Assembly: GCA_902795745.1 (NCBI GenBank)
Contig: CADBMG010000088.1
Location: forward strand, 1-9,706
Source: an uncultured Pseudomonadota bacterium
GTDB lineage: Bacteria; Pseudomonadota; Alphaproteobacteria; RF32; CAG-239
DNA length: 9,706 nt
Direction: 5' to 3'
Shown: positions 1-7,226 of the stretch, one piece after another
Position numbering within the stretch: the first letter of the stretch is position 1
How the letters are laid out: each line of letters opens with the position of its first letter
Notes under the pieces: generated by a model
What the model was told of the DNA's origin: nothing
What the model saw: only the letters and a program-made list of their open reading frames with translations
Databases searched by the model: none
Translations under genes and position numbers: made by a program

Positions 1-1079
1 GAACCGCTGTTGGCTTTAATACCTACGCTGCCGGAAGAATCGGTATTGGCTATATTTATGAGTCCGTTGTTGGTAAGCGAATCCATTGAACCGGTTATTT
101 CAATACCGTTACCGTTTTTGCCTTCAAGAGTAAGCGTACCGCTGTTGGTAAGGCTTGAACCACTGGTTGATTTTATGCCTACTGAGTTACCGGTACTGTT
201 GGCTAACTTAATATCTTTGCTGTTTTCGACATTGCTGACTGTGCCGCTAAAAATACCGATTGAATCTTTACCATTTATAGTGATAGCCCCTTTGTTGTTA
301 AGAGAATCACCGACAGCTACACTGATACCGACACTGCCGCCAGCGGTGTTATCAATATTGATAGTTGCGGCATTTTTGGTTGAATCCATTGATTCTGTGA
401 CGCTGATAGCCGTTCCTTTGCCGCCGTTAATGGTTATTGTGCCTTTTTCACTGTTATCCAAACTGGTGCCGCTGCGAGCCTTGATACCGAAACTTTCACC
501 GTTGCCGGTGTTTGCTAAGGTTAAAACACCACTGTTTTTGATGTCGCTGACCGTGCCGCTTTCAATGGCAATGCCTTGCAGACCATTAACAGTTATTGTG
601 CCGCTGTTATTAAGTGTATCGCCGCCTTCAACACTGATAGCAACGCTTCCACCGTTAGAGTTGGCAAGGGTTATTTTAGCTTCGTTGGATGTTGTTCCCA
701 TAGATTCGGTAACTTTTATACCTGTTCCGCTTAAGCCGTTTACATTAATTTCCCCTTTATTGGTAAGCGAATCACCCTTGGCGGATTTAATTGCTATACT
801 GTTGCCGCCGGTATTGGCAAGAGTTATTTTGGCTTCATTGGTAACAGACTTTACTTCGCCGCTATTAATTCCGATGCCAACCATGCCGCCGATGTCAATA
901 GTACCTTCCGTTTCTATTGAATCACCGCTTGTTGCTAAGATGCCGGCATTGTCAAGGCTGAGGGCATTCGCCAATTTGATACTGCCCGTGCTCTTAACTT
1001 TTGATGTTTTACCGCTGTTTATACCAACACCGCCATTACCTTCAATTTCTATATCTCCGGCATTTTCAATGGATGTTCC
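1..1079 (-). repeat. Regular ~50-residue tandem repeats with a higher ~100-residue period
   Basis: Seven consecutive units begin at codons whose first bases are at 1079, 926, 776, 623, 470, 311 and 161 (residues 1218, 1269, 1319, 1370, 1421, 1474, 1524), so unit lengths are 51, 50, 51, 51, 53 and 50. The seventh is cut by the window edge. Each opens with GDSLTN-like residues, then GTITING, a GI strand, a second NxxxITLANT strand, and closes with GSVGIKS-like residues. From the second unit on, the middle segment alternates between an SG-V type (GEVKSV, GTVSDI, GTVSNV) and a TESM/TGSM type (TESMGTT, TESMDST, TGSMDSL). That gives a second period of about 100 residues, or 300 bases. Confidence 0.85.
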
Positions 1080-4000
1080 CGATACGGCCTTAATGCCGGT
1101 GGCGTTGCTGTTATAAACTGTGATTTTACCTTTGTTCAGAATTGTTTCTACGGTTTTGGCATCAATCGCTGCACCGCCGTTTTTGCTTACGCCTGCCGCG
1201 CCGATGATGATTTTGCCGTTTTGAGTGTTGGTAACAGAAAGAGTCTTTTCGTTATCATCCGGATTGCTGCGAATGCCGTAACCGTTATTGCCAAGAGCTT
1301 TGATTTCACTGCTGTTGGTAACAGAGTTTGTGCCGGTGGCATAGACTGCGGTGCCGTCGTCATTGAATGCTGTAATATAGCCGCTGTTGTCAACGCTGAC
1401 CGTACCTTTGGCAAATACGCCATAGCTGGTAGAATCGCCGTAAACATGGATGGTGCCTTTGTTATTGATTTTACCGCTGGTTTCATCATCTGCTGCCACA
1501 ATGCCGTAGCTTTTACTGACCGATTTATCAGGCGAACCGACTTTAATAACTCCGCGCGATTCATTGGTGGCGGTTGCGTCGTTGGCAATTTCCAAGCCTA
1601 AACTGTTATTATTCAAAACATCTATCTGGGCATCGTTAGAAATTGAACCATGAGCGGCATATATTGCGCCGCTGTTTTCATTATGTAAATTAATATGGGC
1701 ACCGTTTTCGTTCTTGATTTCGGCATTTCCTTCCGAATATATTGCGTAACCGCGTTCACCTTCCGGATTGTTATATAAGTCAATGCTACCGCTGTTGGTA
1801 ACGGTTGCGTCAGTGCTGTCTTTACCAACGTGAATACCATAACTGCCGCTGACATCTTTGCTGCTCGTACCGACGTTGATATTGCCGCTGTTGGTAACTT
1901 TAGCCGCACCGCCGACATATATGTCGTCGGTTTTGTCGGTATAAACATTTATTCTACCGCTGTTCTCAGCTGTTGCAGCACCTAAGGTATATATTCCTGC
2001 ACCTTTGTTCTTGGTATAGACGTTAATTTCGCCTGCATTTTCAACTTCGGCAGTTGATTCCGCGGTGGTAAAAATGCCATAGCCGGTATCTATCGGCTTA
2101 TCTTCTTTTCCGACGTTGATGACACCGTCTTCTTCGTTCTTCACATTGGCATTGCCTTTAAGGTAAATTGCAGTGCTTTTATCGCCTTCAATGCTTATCA
2201 AATTACGATTGCGCAAAACCGAACGACCTGAAGCAAACATACCAATAGAGCGTTTGAATGTTGTTTGAATTGTGCCGGTATTAAGCATTGCCCCGTTACC
2301 TGTGGAGTCACTTGCCATAGCGGCAGAATAGTCAGTGTCTGTCTTGATGGTGCCGCTGTTTGTGATACGTGCGCTGTCTTTGGTGTCTGCCGAGAGATAC
2401 ATACCAACAGAGTTGGTTACGGTTTCCACATCGCGATTATCAATAGTAATAGAACCTTTGTTGGTGGCTTCTCCTTGCGCTGTATCTACCGTCATTCCTC
2501 CAACAAATGACGCTTCGGAAATGTTAATTTTAGCCCCTGTTTCGTTGATTATTTCTTCGGTAGTGGAAGAGGATTCAACCAAGGTATTTCCGAGAGTACG
2601 CGGACTGGTGTTCATAACCGATATTCCGACAACCGGAGTGTAATTCAAGAAGGGATCGCTGGCATCACTGCTTATTTCTGTTGGAACTAAATTGTCACCG
2701 GTCGGTGTTGCACTGTAATTAATTATGCCTTCGTTGATTGCTGAGCTGTATGCTCCACCGAAAATGATGGAATTCACACCGCTTTTATAAACATTAATCG
2801 TTCCGTTATTGGCAATAGGAGTTGCTCCGGCAAAGTCGTTCTGCATCGCCATGGAATCGTAGGAATAAATATCAATAATTCCATTATTATTCAGCGTGGC
2901 GTATGGTGTTTTTACGCCATTGGCATAAATACCGATATTTTTAGTGTATTGAGTAGAACCGGATTTACCTAAAACGATTCGACCGTCATTGGTTAGTGTT
3001 CCGCTGTTGTAAGAAGCCATGCCGTAGCCGTTGCTGACTTCCATTTTAATTGTTCCGTCAGAATTATTGGTTAATAACGGTCTGCTTATGGTGTATAAAC
3101 TGGAAACTTTTCCCGTACCTTCAACCGAAAGCATTCCGTAGTTAATACGGTTATTTCCGGCTGTGGAATTAATGGATATGTTGCCGTCATTGGTAATTTC
3201 ACCACCGTGAACCGACTGCATTCCCGCACCTACATCAACAGATGTTCCGCTACCGTTATCTTGTAAATCTAAATTGATATTGCCGGAGTTGGTAGCTTTT
3301 GTGTTGGCATCGGCACGCATTCCGACAATACCGCCTAAGCCTTGTCGCAAAGCAGTAGAAGAGGAAGATGTATATTTTCCGGTATAACCGAGCTTAATAT
3401 TTCCGCTGTTGTTCAAACTGACCTTTTCCGCACGGTTAAGGCTGTATGAACCATTAACAAAGTTATAGTCCAAATAACTGCCCATACCTACCAGTTCCAT
3501 AGATACTTCTTTTTCCGCTGACGGATCACCGTCACCGGCACTTAAAGAAATTTCGCCGCTGGCGTTGTTATCAACTGTTATCAAATCCTGATTAAGAGTT
3601 TTTCCGGCATTTATTATCATAGCTTCCATGCCGATGAGCGACCCAACAAGAGCAGTTGATGAACCGGAAGCATCAAGAATAGCTGTGCCGTGAATTCTAC
3701 CATTGTTGATAATTGTTGAGTTGGTATCGGCATACATACCGATCAGGGTGTCGTTCTCTTGTGTTCCGGCAAAGCGAATATCTATGCCGTTAGTCTCCGA
3801 ATTACCGGAAAAGTCATTGCCAATGTTAATAGCCGTTGATGTTTCACTGGCTACCATGCCGATGGAAGCATTGGTGGCAGCCATATTGCTGGTATAATCA
3901 TCCGTACCGATGTTTATGTAACCGTTATTGACTACAGAGCTTCCTTTTACGGCATCCATGGCAATTGTACCGGAGCCGATTTGCAATAAAGTGTCTTCTT

Positions 4001-4730
4001 TGTTCTTATAAGAACCGCCATTGGTTGCTTTGAGCAGAACGTCAAGATATTCCGAATATTTCAAAACATTAGAGTTATAATCTATTTTAGCAATGCTTTC
4101 CGTTTTGTCGTTATTATGGCGTAGCAGTTTGCTGTTTTCTTTAGATTCCGTTGTTCTATAAATGACTGAGCCGTTTGTTCCGGCATAAGCACCTAAGCTG
4201 TTATATGGTTCGGTTTCTTCGGTTTCGCCGCCACCGCCGCCGCCACCGCCGCCGAGAGCAAGGGCGAGAATAATACCGCCAACCAGTAATCCACCGCCTG
4301 CCCACCATACCCAAGGGGCGACACGATATTCTTCTTTCCCCATGGCACTGTATGCTTCACGTGAGTTAGCTACAACCGGAACGGCGCGGGAATTAGCAAC
4401 AAAGTCTTCGTATCCGTCAATATTTAAGGTGCAGGGATGTCGCGGATTTGCTCCGGCGGCACGAAATGCGTTATAAGTGTATGATTCACGTCTTTTGGCT
4501 GCTACGCATAATCCGGTATCACCGTTACGATTGACAGCATCAATATTCAATCCGCGATAAACAGATGCGCGCAAACCTTCAACATCGCCATTGCGAGCAA
4601 GGGAATACATTTTGTTGAATGATTCCGGCGGTAAACCCCAAGCAGAGGCCTTTTGCGGCAGAGAAGCTAGCAAAAACGAGTAAACTGTAACACCGCAAAT
4701 TGTCTTTACAAATAGTGCATTTCTAAACAT
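1..4730 (-). CDS. Giant secreted beta-solenoid adhesin, autotransporter-like (3' end outside window)
   Basis: The minus-strand frame is open from the ATG at 4728-4730 to the window edge: 1,576 codons and no stop. A GAAAGG ribosome-binding site at 4737-4742, six bases upstream, supports this start. Domains in order: signal peptide (1-30, ending QKASA); ankyrin-like region (about 38-100); hydrophobic segment (about 138-159) running into nine glycines (160-168); acidic linker; a non-repetitive cap (about 175-255); then repeats to the edge. Typical repeat strings are TNSGTI, NNGYINIG and GYGIY, a style found in right-handed beta-helix passengers of surface autotransporters. I read no Cys or Trp after residue 143, and Cys-poor passengers are usual for type V secretion. 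Expected role: a surface protein for adhesion, aggregation or host contact. The translocator, probably a C-terminal beta-barrel, is not visible, so the secretion class is inferred. It appears to be transcribed separately from the operon to its right. Confidence 0.88.
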   Translation of the reverse strand, partial: MFRNALFVKTICGVTVYSFLLASLPQKASAWGLPPESFNKMYSLARNGDVEGLRASVYRGLNIDAVNRNGDTGLCVAAKRRESYTYNAFRAAGANPRHPCTLNIDGYEDFVANSRAVPVVANSREAYSAMGKEEYRVAPWVWWAGGGLLVGGIILALALGGGGGGGGGETEETEPYNSLGAYAGTNGSVIYRTTESKENSKLLRHNNDKTESIAKIDYNSNVLKYSEYLDVLLKATNGGSYKNKEDTLLQIGSGTIAMDAVKGSSVVNNGYINIGTDDYTSNMAATNASIGMVASETSTAINIGNDFSGNSETNGIDIRFAGTQENDTLIGMYADTNSTIINNGRIHGTAILDASGSSTALVGSLIGMEAMIINAGKTLNQDLITVDNNASGEISLSAGDGDPSAEKEVSMELVGMGSYLDYNFVNGSYSLNRAEKVSLNNSGNIKLGYTGKYTSSSSTALRQGLGGIVGMRADANTKATNSGNINLDLQDNGSGTSVDVGAGMQSVHGGEITNDGNISINSTAGNNRINYGMLSVEGTGKVSSLYTISRPLLTNNSDGTIKMEVSNGYGMASYNSGTLTNDGRIVLGKSGSTQYTKNIGIYANGVKTPYATLNNNGIIDIYSYDSMAMQNDFAGATPIANNGTINVYKSGVNSIIFGGAYSSAINEGIINYSATPTGDNLVPTEISSDASDPFLNYTPVVGISVMNTSPRTLGNTLVESSSTTEEIINETGAKINISEASFVGGMTVDTAQGEATNKGSITIDNRDVETVTNSVGMYLSADTKDSARITNSGTIKTDTDYSAAMASDSTGNGAMLNTGTIQTTFKRSIGMFASGRSVLRNRNLISIEGDKSTAIYLKGNANVKNEEDGVINVGKEDKPIDTGYGIFTTAESTAEVENAGEINVYTKNKGAGIYTLGAATAENSGRINVYTDKTDDIYVGGAAKVTNSGNINVGTSSKDVSGSYGIHVGKDSTDATVTNSGSIDLYNNPEGERGYAIYSEGNAEIKNENGAHINLHNENSGAIYAAHGSISNDAQIDVLNNNSLGLEIANDATATNESRGVIKVGSPDKSVSKSYGIVAADDETSGKINNKGTIHVYGDSTSYGVFAKGTVSVDNSGYITAFNDDGTAVYATGTNSVTNSSEIKALGNNGYGIRSNPDDNEKTLSVTNTQNGKIIIGAAGVSKNGGAAIDAKTVETILNKGKITVYNSNATGIKAVSGTSIENAGDIEIEGNGGVGINSGKTSKVKSTGSIKLANALSLDNAGILATSGDSIETEGTIDIGGMVGIGINSGEVKSVTNEAKITLANTGGNSIAIKSAKGDSLTNKGEINVNGLSGTGIKVTESMGTTSNEAKITLANSNGGSVAISVEGGDTLNNSGTITVNGLQGIAIESGTVSDIKNSGVLTLANTGNGESFGIKARSGTSLDNSEKGTITINGGKGTAISVTESMDSTKNAATINIDNTAGGSVGISVAVGDSLNNKGAITINGKDSIGIFSGTVSNVENSKDIKLANSTGNSVGIKSTSGSSLTNSGTLTLEGKNGNGIEITGSMDSLTNNGLINIANTDSSGSVGIKANSG
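1080..3970 (-). repeat. Adhesin solenoid repeats, Met-type then Tyr-type zones
   Basis: This stretch encodes many degenerate units of roughly 20-35 residues, each with an Asn/Ser-Gly turn and a short beta strand (TNSGTI, NNGIIDI, ENAGEINVY) followed by a Gly-hydrophobic strand. In the right part (about 2230-3970) that second strand is mostly Gly-Met or Ala-Met: GMVAS, GMYAD, GMRAD, GMQSV, GMLSV, GMFAS. In the left part (about 1080-2229) the same position is Ile, Val or Leu with Tyr nearby: YGIFT, AGIYT, YGIHV, YAIYS, YGVFA. Unit length varies and insertions occur, such as the acidic and Ser-rich stretch near 2560-2700. Boundaries are by eye. Confidence 0.75.
4227..4319 (-). other. Internal hydrophobic segment followed by nine glycines
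   Basis: Residues 138-168 start APWVWWAGGG, continue with LLVGGIILALAL, and end in Gly160-Gly168, followed by an acidic ETEETE linker. The hydrophobic part is long enough for one membrane span, and the Trp cluster at 140-143 would suit a membrane interface. The glycine codons mix GGC and GGT, so this is not a simple homopolymer. Because a cleavable signal peptide lies upstream, a true membrane span here would change the topology of everything downstream. A hydrophobic but translocated hinge is the alternative. Confidence 0.7.
4431..4619 (-). other. Ankyrin-like region in the secreted N-terminus
   Basis: Residues about 38-100 read like one and a half ankyrin repeats. ARNGDVEGLRASVYRGLNID resembles the helix-helix-loop part of a repeat (compare GDVEAVKLLLERGADVN). 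It is followed by NRNGDTGLCVAAKR (compare KNGDTPLHLAA) and then AFRAAGANPRHPC (compare LLEAGADPN). The family match is from memory of the consensus. Two Cys, at 75 and 100, could form a disulfide after export. Ankyrin repeats usually bind proteins in the cytoplasm, so one behind a signal peptide and ahead of an adhesin passenger is unusual. Only two partial repeats are visible, so it may be a small stand-alone periplasmic or surface cap. Confidence 0.65.
4641..4730 (-). other. Sec signal peptide of the adhesin
   Basis: Residues 1-30 have a short basic start (Arg3, Lys9), a hydrophobic core rich in Val, Phe and Leu (about 11-24), and an AXA-type cleavage site at ALA-like KASA followed by Trp31. 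Lengths and charges fit an ordinary signal peptidase I substrate. It is not the long extended signal seen in some large autotransporters, and there is no lipobox, because the only nearby Cys (12) is inside the hydrophobic core. Cleavage after Ala30 is predicted by eye. Confidence 0.8.
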
Positions 4731-4768
4731 TGCAAACCTTTCAGATACAATACTACATTGTTATCCTA

Positions 4769-4797
4769 ATTATAAAGATTTAATTTTTAATTAAAAA
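4769..4797 (-). promoter_or_regulatory. Candidate sigma-70-type promoter of the adhesin
   Basis: Read on the minus strand there is a perfect TATAAT hexamer (plus strand 4769-4774), 38 bases upstream of the adhesin start codon. Seventeen bases further upstream lies TTTTTA, a weak -35 match. This AT-rich stretch contains the perfect 14-base palindrome TTTTTAATTAAAAA at 4784-4797, overlapping the -35 position, which could be an operator or simply AT-rich promoter DNA. Position and hexamer fit an independent promoter for the adhesin. Confidence 0.5.
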
Positions 4798-4817
4798 AAC
4801 AGATGAAAACATAAGTT

Positions 4818-4849
4818 ATCAGAGCTGTTTGGGAATAAAACAGACTGAT
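4818..4849 (-). terminator. Stem-loop after trkA, possible operon terminator
   Basis: Two nested inverted repeats form an interrupted 11-bp stem: ATCAG (4818-4822) with CTGAT (4845-4849), and CTGTTT (4825-4830) with AAACAG (4838-4843), with a 7-base loop and a 2/1 internal bulge. It lies about 50 bases past the trkA stop codon. On the minus strand it is not followed directly by a strong T-run; the next one (7 T, 4793-4799) comes 18 bases later. It may therefore be a weak terminator, an RNA-stabilising hairpin, or part of the alternative structure noted in the findings. Confidence 0.4.
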
Positions 4850-4899
4850 GAAAAAATATCTTTTGTCTGCGTGATATTATAACGAATTTTTCAGCATTA

Positions 4900-6267
4900 T
4901 CAGTAATAAAAAATATTCTCGATATGGCGAATGTCGGTTGGTGCCACATAAATTAATATTTTATCATCTGCTTGAGCGCGGTATGTTGAAGTGTCATAAA
5001 TTATTGTATCATTGCGCCATATCAGCATAATAGCACTGTCTTTCGGTAATTTCAGTTCGGTAATGCTTTTCCCTAAATTTGAGCTGTCTTCTCCCAAACG
5101 CAGTTCCCATATTTCTCCCGTATTTCGTCCCAAAGCGTATGCTTCGCGTATGCGAGCGCGGCGTAAGTAGCGCAAAATACCGGAAATGGTAATGACCGCA
5201 CGGTCGACAATCACATTATTGCGGATGTTGGTTCCTAATACTTTATAATCGCGTGAATTGACCAGAGAAATAGCCTGCGCTTCCTTGTTTTTTGATGCCA
5301 AAAGCGATATAAGTAAATTGTCTTTATCGCGGTTTGTAACTGCAATATCTATATCTGCCGAGTCAAATCCGGCATCTTCCAAAATTACATCACTGAGCAT
5401 TTCTCCGATGATTACCGATGTTTTATTAAGTGCTTCTGCCAATTTTCGCGCTTTTTGCGCATCATCTTCAATAATACGACAGTTGACAATGCTGTCATCT
5501 TTCTCCATTTGTGAGGCAATATAATAAGAAATTGCATTAGCTCCGAAAATTATGGCTTTTTCATAAGGATTATGGTCAACGCCGAATAGGCGCATAATCT
5601 CCATATTTTGCTCAGGACGGCAGGCAATGTAGATAATGTCATTACGTTGCAAATGCAAGTCATCTCCTTGCGGCAGAATGCGTCTGTTTCCGCGGATGAT
5701 GAAAACAATTGCCGCTTCATATTCTGCCAGTTTTAAATTGATATGCGGTACGGAAAAATGCATGAACGGAGTATCAACATCCAAATAGCGAAAAGCAAAA
5801 ATATTCACCTTGTTATTTATAAAAGGATATACAGCCGTACTGCCCGGTAAATCAAGCAGTTCTAATATAAATTTAGCTATTTCGATATCCGGTGTAATAA
5901 CTAAATCAATCGGCAGACTTTTTTCGTTGTAAAGTGTGTTCCATAATGGATTGAGAAAATATTTGGAATCAACGCGCGCAATTTTTTTGGGAACGTTAAA
6001 CAAAGTATAAGCTACTTGGCACGCGACCATATTAATTTCATCACTATCGGTGACGGCGATTAACATATCCATATTTTTCATGCCGATGCTTTCTTGTACA
6101 TCAGGATGCGAGATTGAGCCTAAGACCGGCTGAACATCGTATTCTTTAGCAATTTCTGCCAGTTTTGTTGCGTCTTCATCGACAACCACAATATCGTTGC
6201 TGCCTAAACTCAGATACCCGATAATACTTTTGCCTACGTTAGAGGCTCCACCTACTACAATTTTCAT
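4900..6267 (-). CDS. trkA: TrkA, NAD-binding regulator of Trk potassium uptake
   Basis: This 455-residue protein has the usual TrkA size and duplicated layout: RCK/TrkA-N domain 1 (about 1-120), TrkA-C 1 (about 145-228), RCK/TrkA-N domain 2 (about 235-355), TrkA-C 2 (about 370-455). Recognisable parts are the N-terminal Rossmann strand MKIVVGG with NDIVVVDED (Asp30 as the expected ribose-binding acid), GSISHPDVQESIG, and MLIAVTDSDEINM. In the family, TrkA sits on the cytoplasmic face of TrkH/TrkG and gates K+ uptake according to bound nucleotide. No trkH is in the window. The glycine loops are degenerate: GASNVG (7-12) and GANAIS (242-247) instead of GxGxxG. The gene starts inside the dusB stop (ATGA, 6264-6267), with AAGGG at 6275-6279 as ribosome-binding site, so it is likely translationally coupled and last in the operon. 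Confidence 0.92.
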   Translation of the reverse strand: MKIVVGGASNVGKSIIGYLSLGSNDIVVVDEDATKLAEIAKEYDVQPVLGSISHPDVQESIGMKNMDMLIAVTDSDEINMVACQVAYTLFNVPKKIARVDSKYFLNPLWNTLYNEKSLPIDLVITPDIEIAKFILELLDLPGSTAVYPFINNKVNIFAFRYLDVDTPFMHFSVPHINLKLAEYEAAIVFIIRGNRRILPQGDDLHLQRNDIIYIACRPEQNMEIMRLFGVDHNPYEKAIIFGANAISYYIASQMEKDDSIVNCRIIEDDAQKARKLAEALNKTSVIIGEMLSDVILEDAGFDSADIDIAVTNRDKDNLLISLLASKNKEAQAISLVNSRDYKVLGTNIRNNVIVDRAVITISGILRYLRRARIREAYALGRNTGEIWELRLGEDSSNLGKSITELKLPKDSAIMLIWRNDTIIYDTSTYRAQADDKILIYVAPTDIRHIENIFYY

Positions 6268-7226
6268 ATCACAACCCTTGTAAAAAAGTTTTCGACTAAA
6301 TCCTGAGCTGCTGCCAGTTCGTTGAGTTTGGTATATTGTTCACGAAAAGCTTTGGCATCATATAATCCTTTGACGTACCAGCTTATGTGTTTACGTGAAA
6401 TTGCCATACCGCTTTTTTCGCCGTAATAGTCAACCAGTAATGCGAGATGTTTTAACAGCGTATTTTTAATTTGTTCAAGTGTTGGCGCAATCGGCTTAAT
6501 TCCGGCGGTTAAATATTGATGCGTTTGATTTAACAGCCATGGATTACCAAGCAAAGCTCTGCCTATCATGATGCCGTCAACATGGCTGTATTTCAACATT
6601 TGTTCGGCTTTTTGCGGAGAATCTATATCTCCGTTGCCGATAACTGGAATCATAACGCTTTCTTTTACGGCTTTTATAATATCCCAATCAGCGATGCCGC
6701 TATAACCTTGTGCCCGCGTGCGACCGTGAACGGTGATATAGCTGGCACCGCTGTTTTCGCACATTTTAGCAAATTCAACTGCATTAACATGCTCACTATC
6801 CCAGCCTTTGCGAAATTTAACACTTACTTTCAGCGGAGATGCTTTTACCGTAGCTTCGATAATCTGTGAGGCAAGCGGCATATCTCGCATTAAAGCCGAA
6901 CCGGAATGATTGTTAACAATTTTTTTTACCGGACATCCCATGTTTATATCGAGAGATTTTGCTCCTAAATCGGCAACCAATTTTGCCGCTTCGGCAAACA
7001 GTGAGGGATCATTGCCGACCAATTGCACAACCACCGGATAAGGTTCATCTTTGACATTTGCTATTTGATAACTTTTAGGATTTTTGAATTGAATGGCGTT
7101 AACCGCAACCATTTCCGAAATCAAGTTACCTTCGCCGCATTCGTGCACAATCTTTCGCCACGGTTGGTCGGTGATGCCGGCCATGGGTGCCATGAAAACG
7201 GAGCTAGCAAAGCCGTCAATTGCCAT
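6264..7226 (-). CDS. dusB: tRNA-dihydrouridine synthase, DusB/NifR3 family
   Basis: This 320-residue protein should reduce specific uridines in the tRNA D-loop to dihydrouridine using FMN and NADPH. Family landmarks are all present: APMAG FMN-binding start (13-17), the catalytic cysteine in NMGCPVKK (Cys98), the phosphate/FMN lysine region VKFRKGW (137-142), HGRTRAQGYSG (167-177), GNGDI (197-201) and GIMIGRALLGNPW (218-230). A helical C-terminal tRNA-binding part follows. Its length is normal for DusB and no key residue is missing. The ATG overlaps the stop of the upstream coiled-coil gene by one base (TAATG), with GGAAAG at 7235-7240 eight bases before it. In many Alphaproteobacteria this gene (nifR3) precedes ntrB and ntrC; here trkA follows directly. 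DusA or DusC assignment is less likely given the sequence style and context. Confidence 0.92.
   Translation of the reverse strand: MAIDGFASSVFMAPMAGITDQPWRKIVHECGEGNLISEMVAVNAIQFKNPKSYQIANVKDEPYPVVVQLVGNDPSLFAEAAKLVADLGAKSLDINMGCPVKKIVNNHSGSALMRDMPLASQIIEATVKASPLKVSVKFRKGWDSEHVNAVEFAKMCENSGASYITVHGRTRAQGYSGIADWDIIKAVKESVMIPVIGNGDIDSPQKAEQMLKYSHVDGIMIGRALLGNPWLLNQTHQYLTAGIKPIAPTLEQIKNTLLKHLALLVDYYGEKSGMAISRKHISWYVKGLYDAKAFREQYTKLNELAAAQDLVENFFTRVVI

Noticed and set aside
1..1079. CRISPR array or RTX calcium-binding repeats
   Set aside because: The periodicity is in protein sequence within one open frame; DNA units are diverged with no constant repeat and unique spacers. The repeats lack the GGxGxD nonapeptide of RTX proteins.
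10..1116. Plus-strand open frame of 368 codons opposite the adhesin repeats, rich in Leu, Pro, Val and Ser
   Set aside because: It is the antisense shadow of the regular repeat coding region; its periodic low-complexity sequence mirrors the adhesin repeats. It has no convincing ribosome-binding site and no recognisable family. The minus frame is open for the full 4.7 kb with signal peptide and ribosome-binding site.
1187..2643. Several 69-133-codon open frames on both strands inside the adhesin gene
   Set aside because: All lie in other frames of the adhesin coding sequence, with compositions expected for shifted reading of Asn/Gly/Thr-rich repeats and no domain content.
4227..4253. Poly-glycine tract as a phase-variation switch
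   Set aside because: The nine codons are mixed GGC and GGT with no mononucleotide run. The GGC/GGT pattern could slip in steps of three, which would only change linker length, not the frame.
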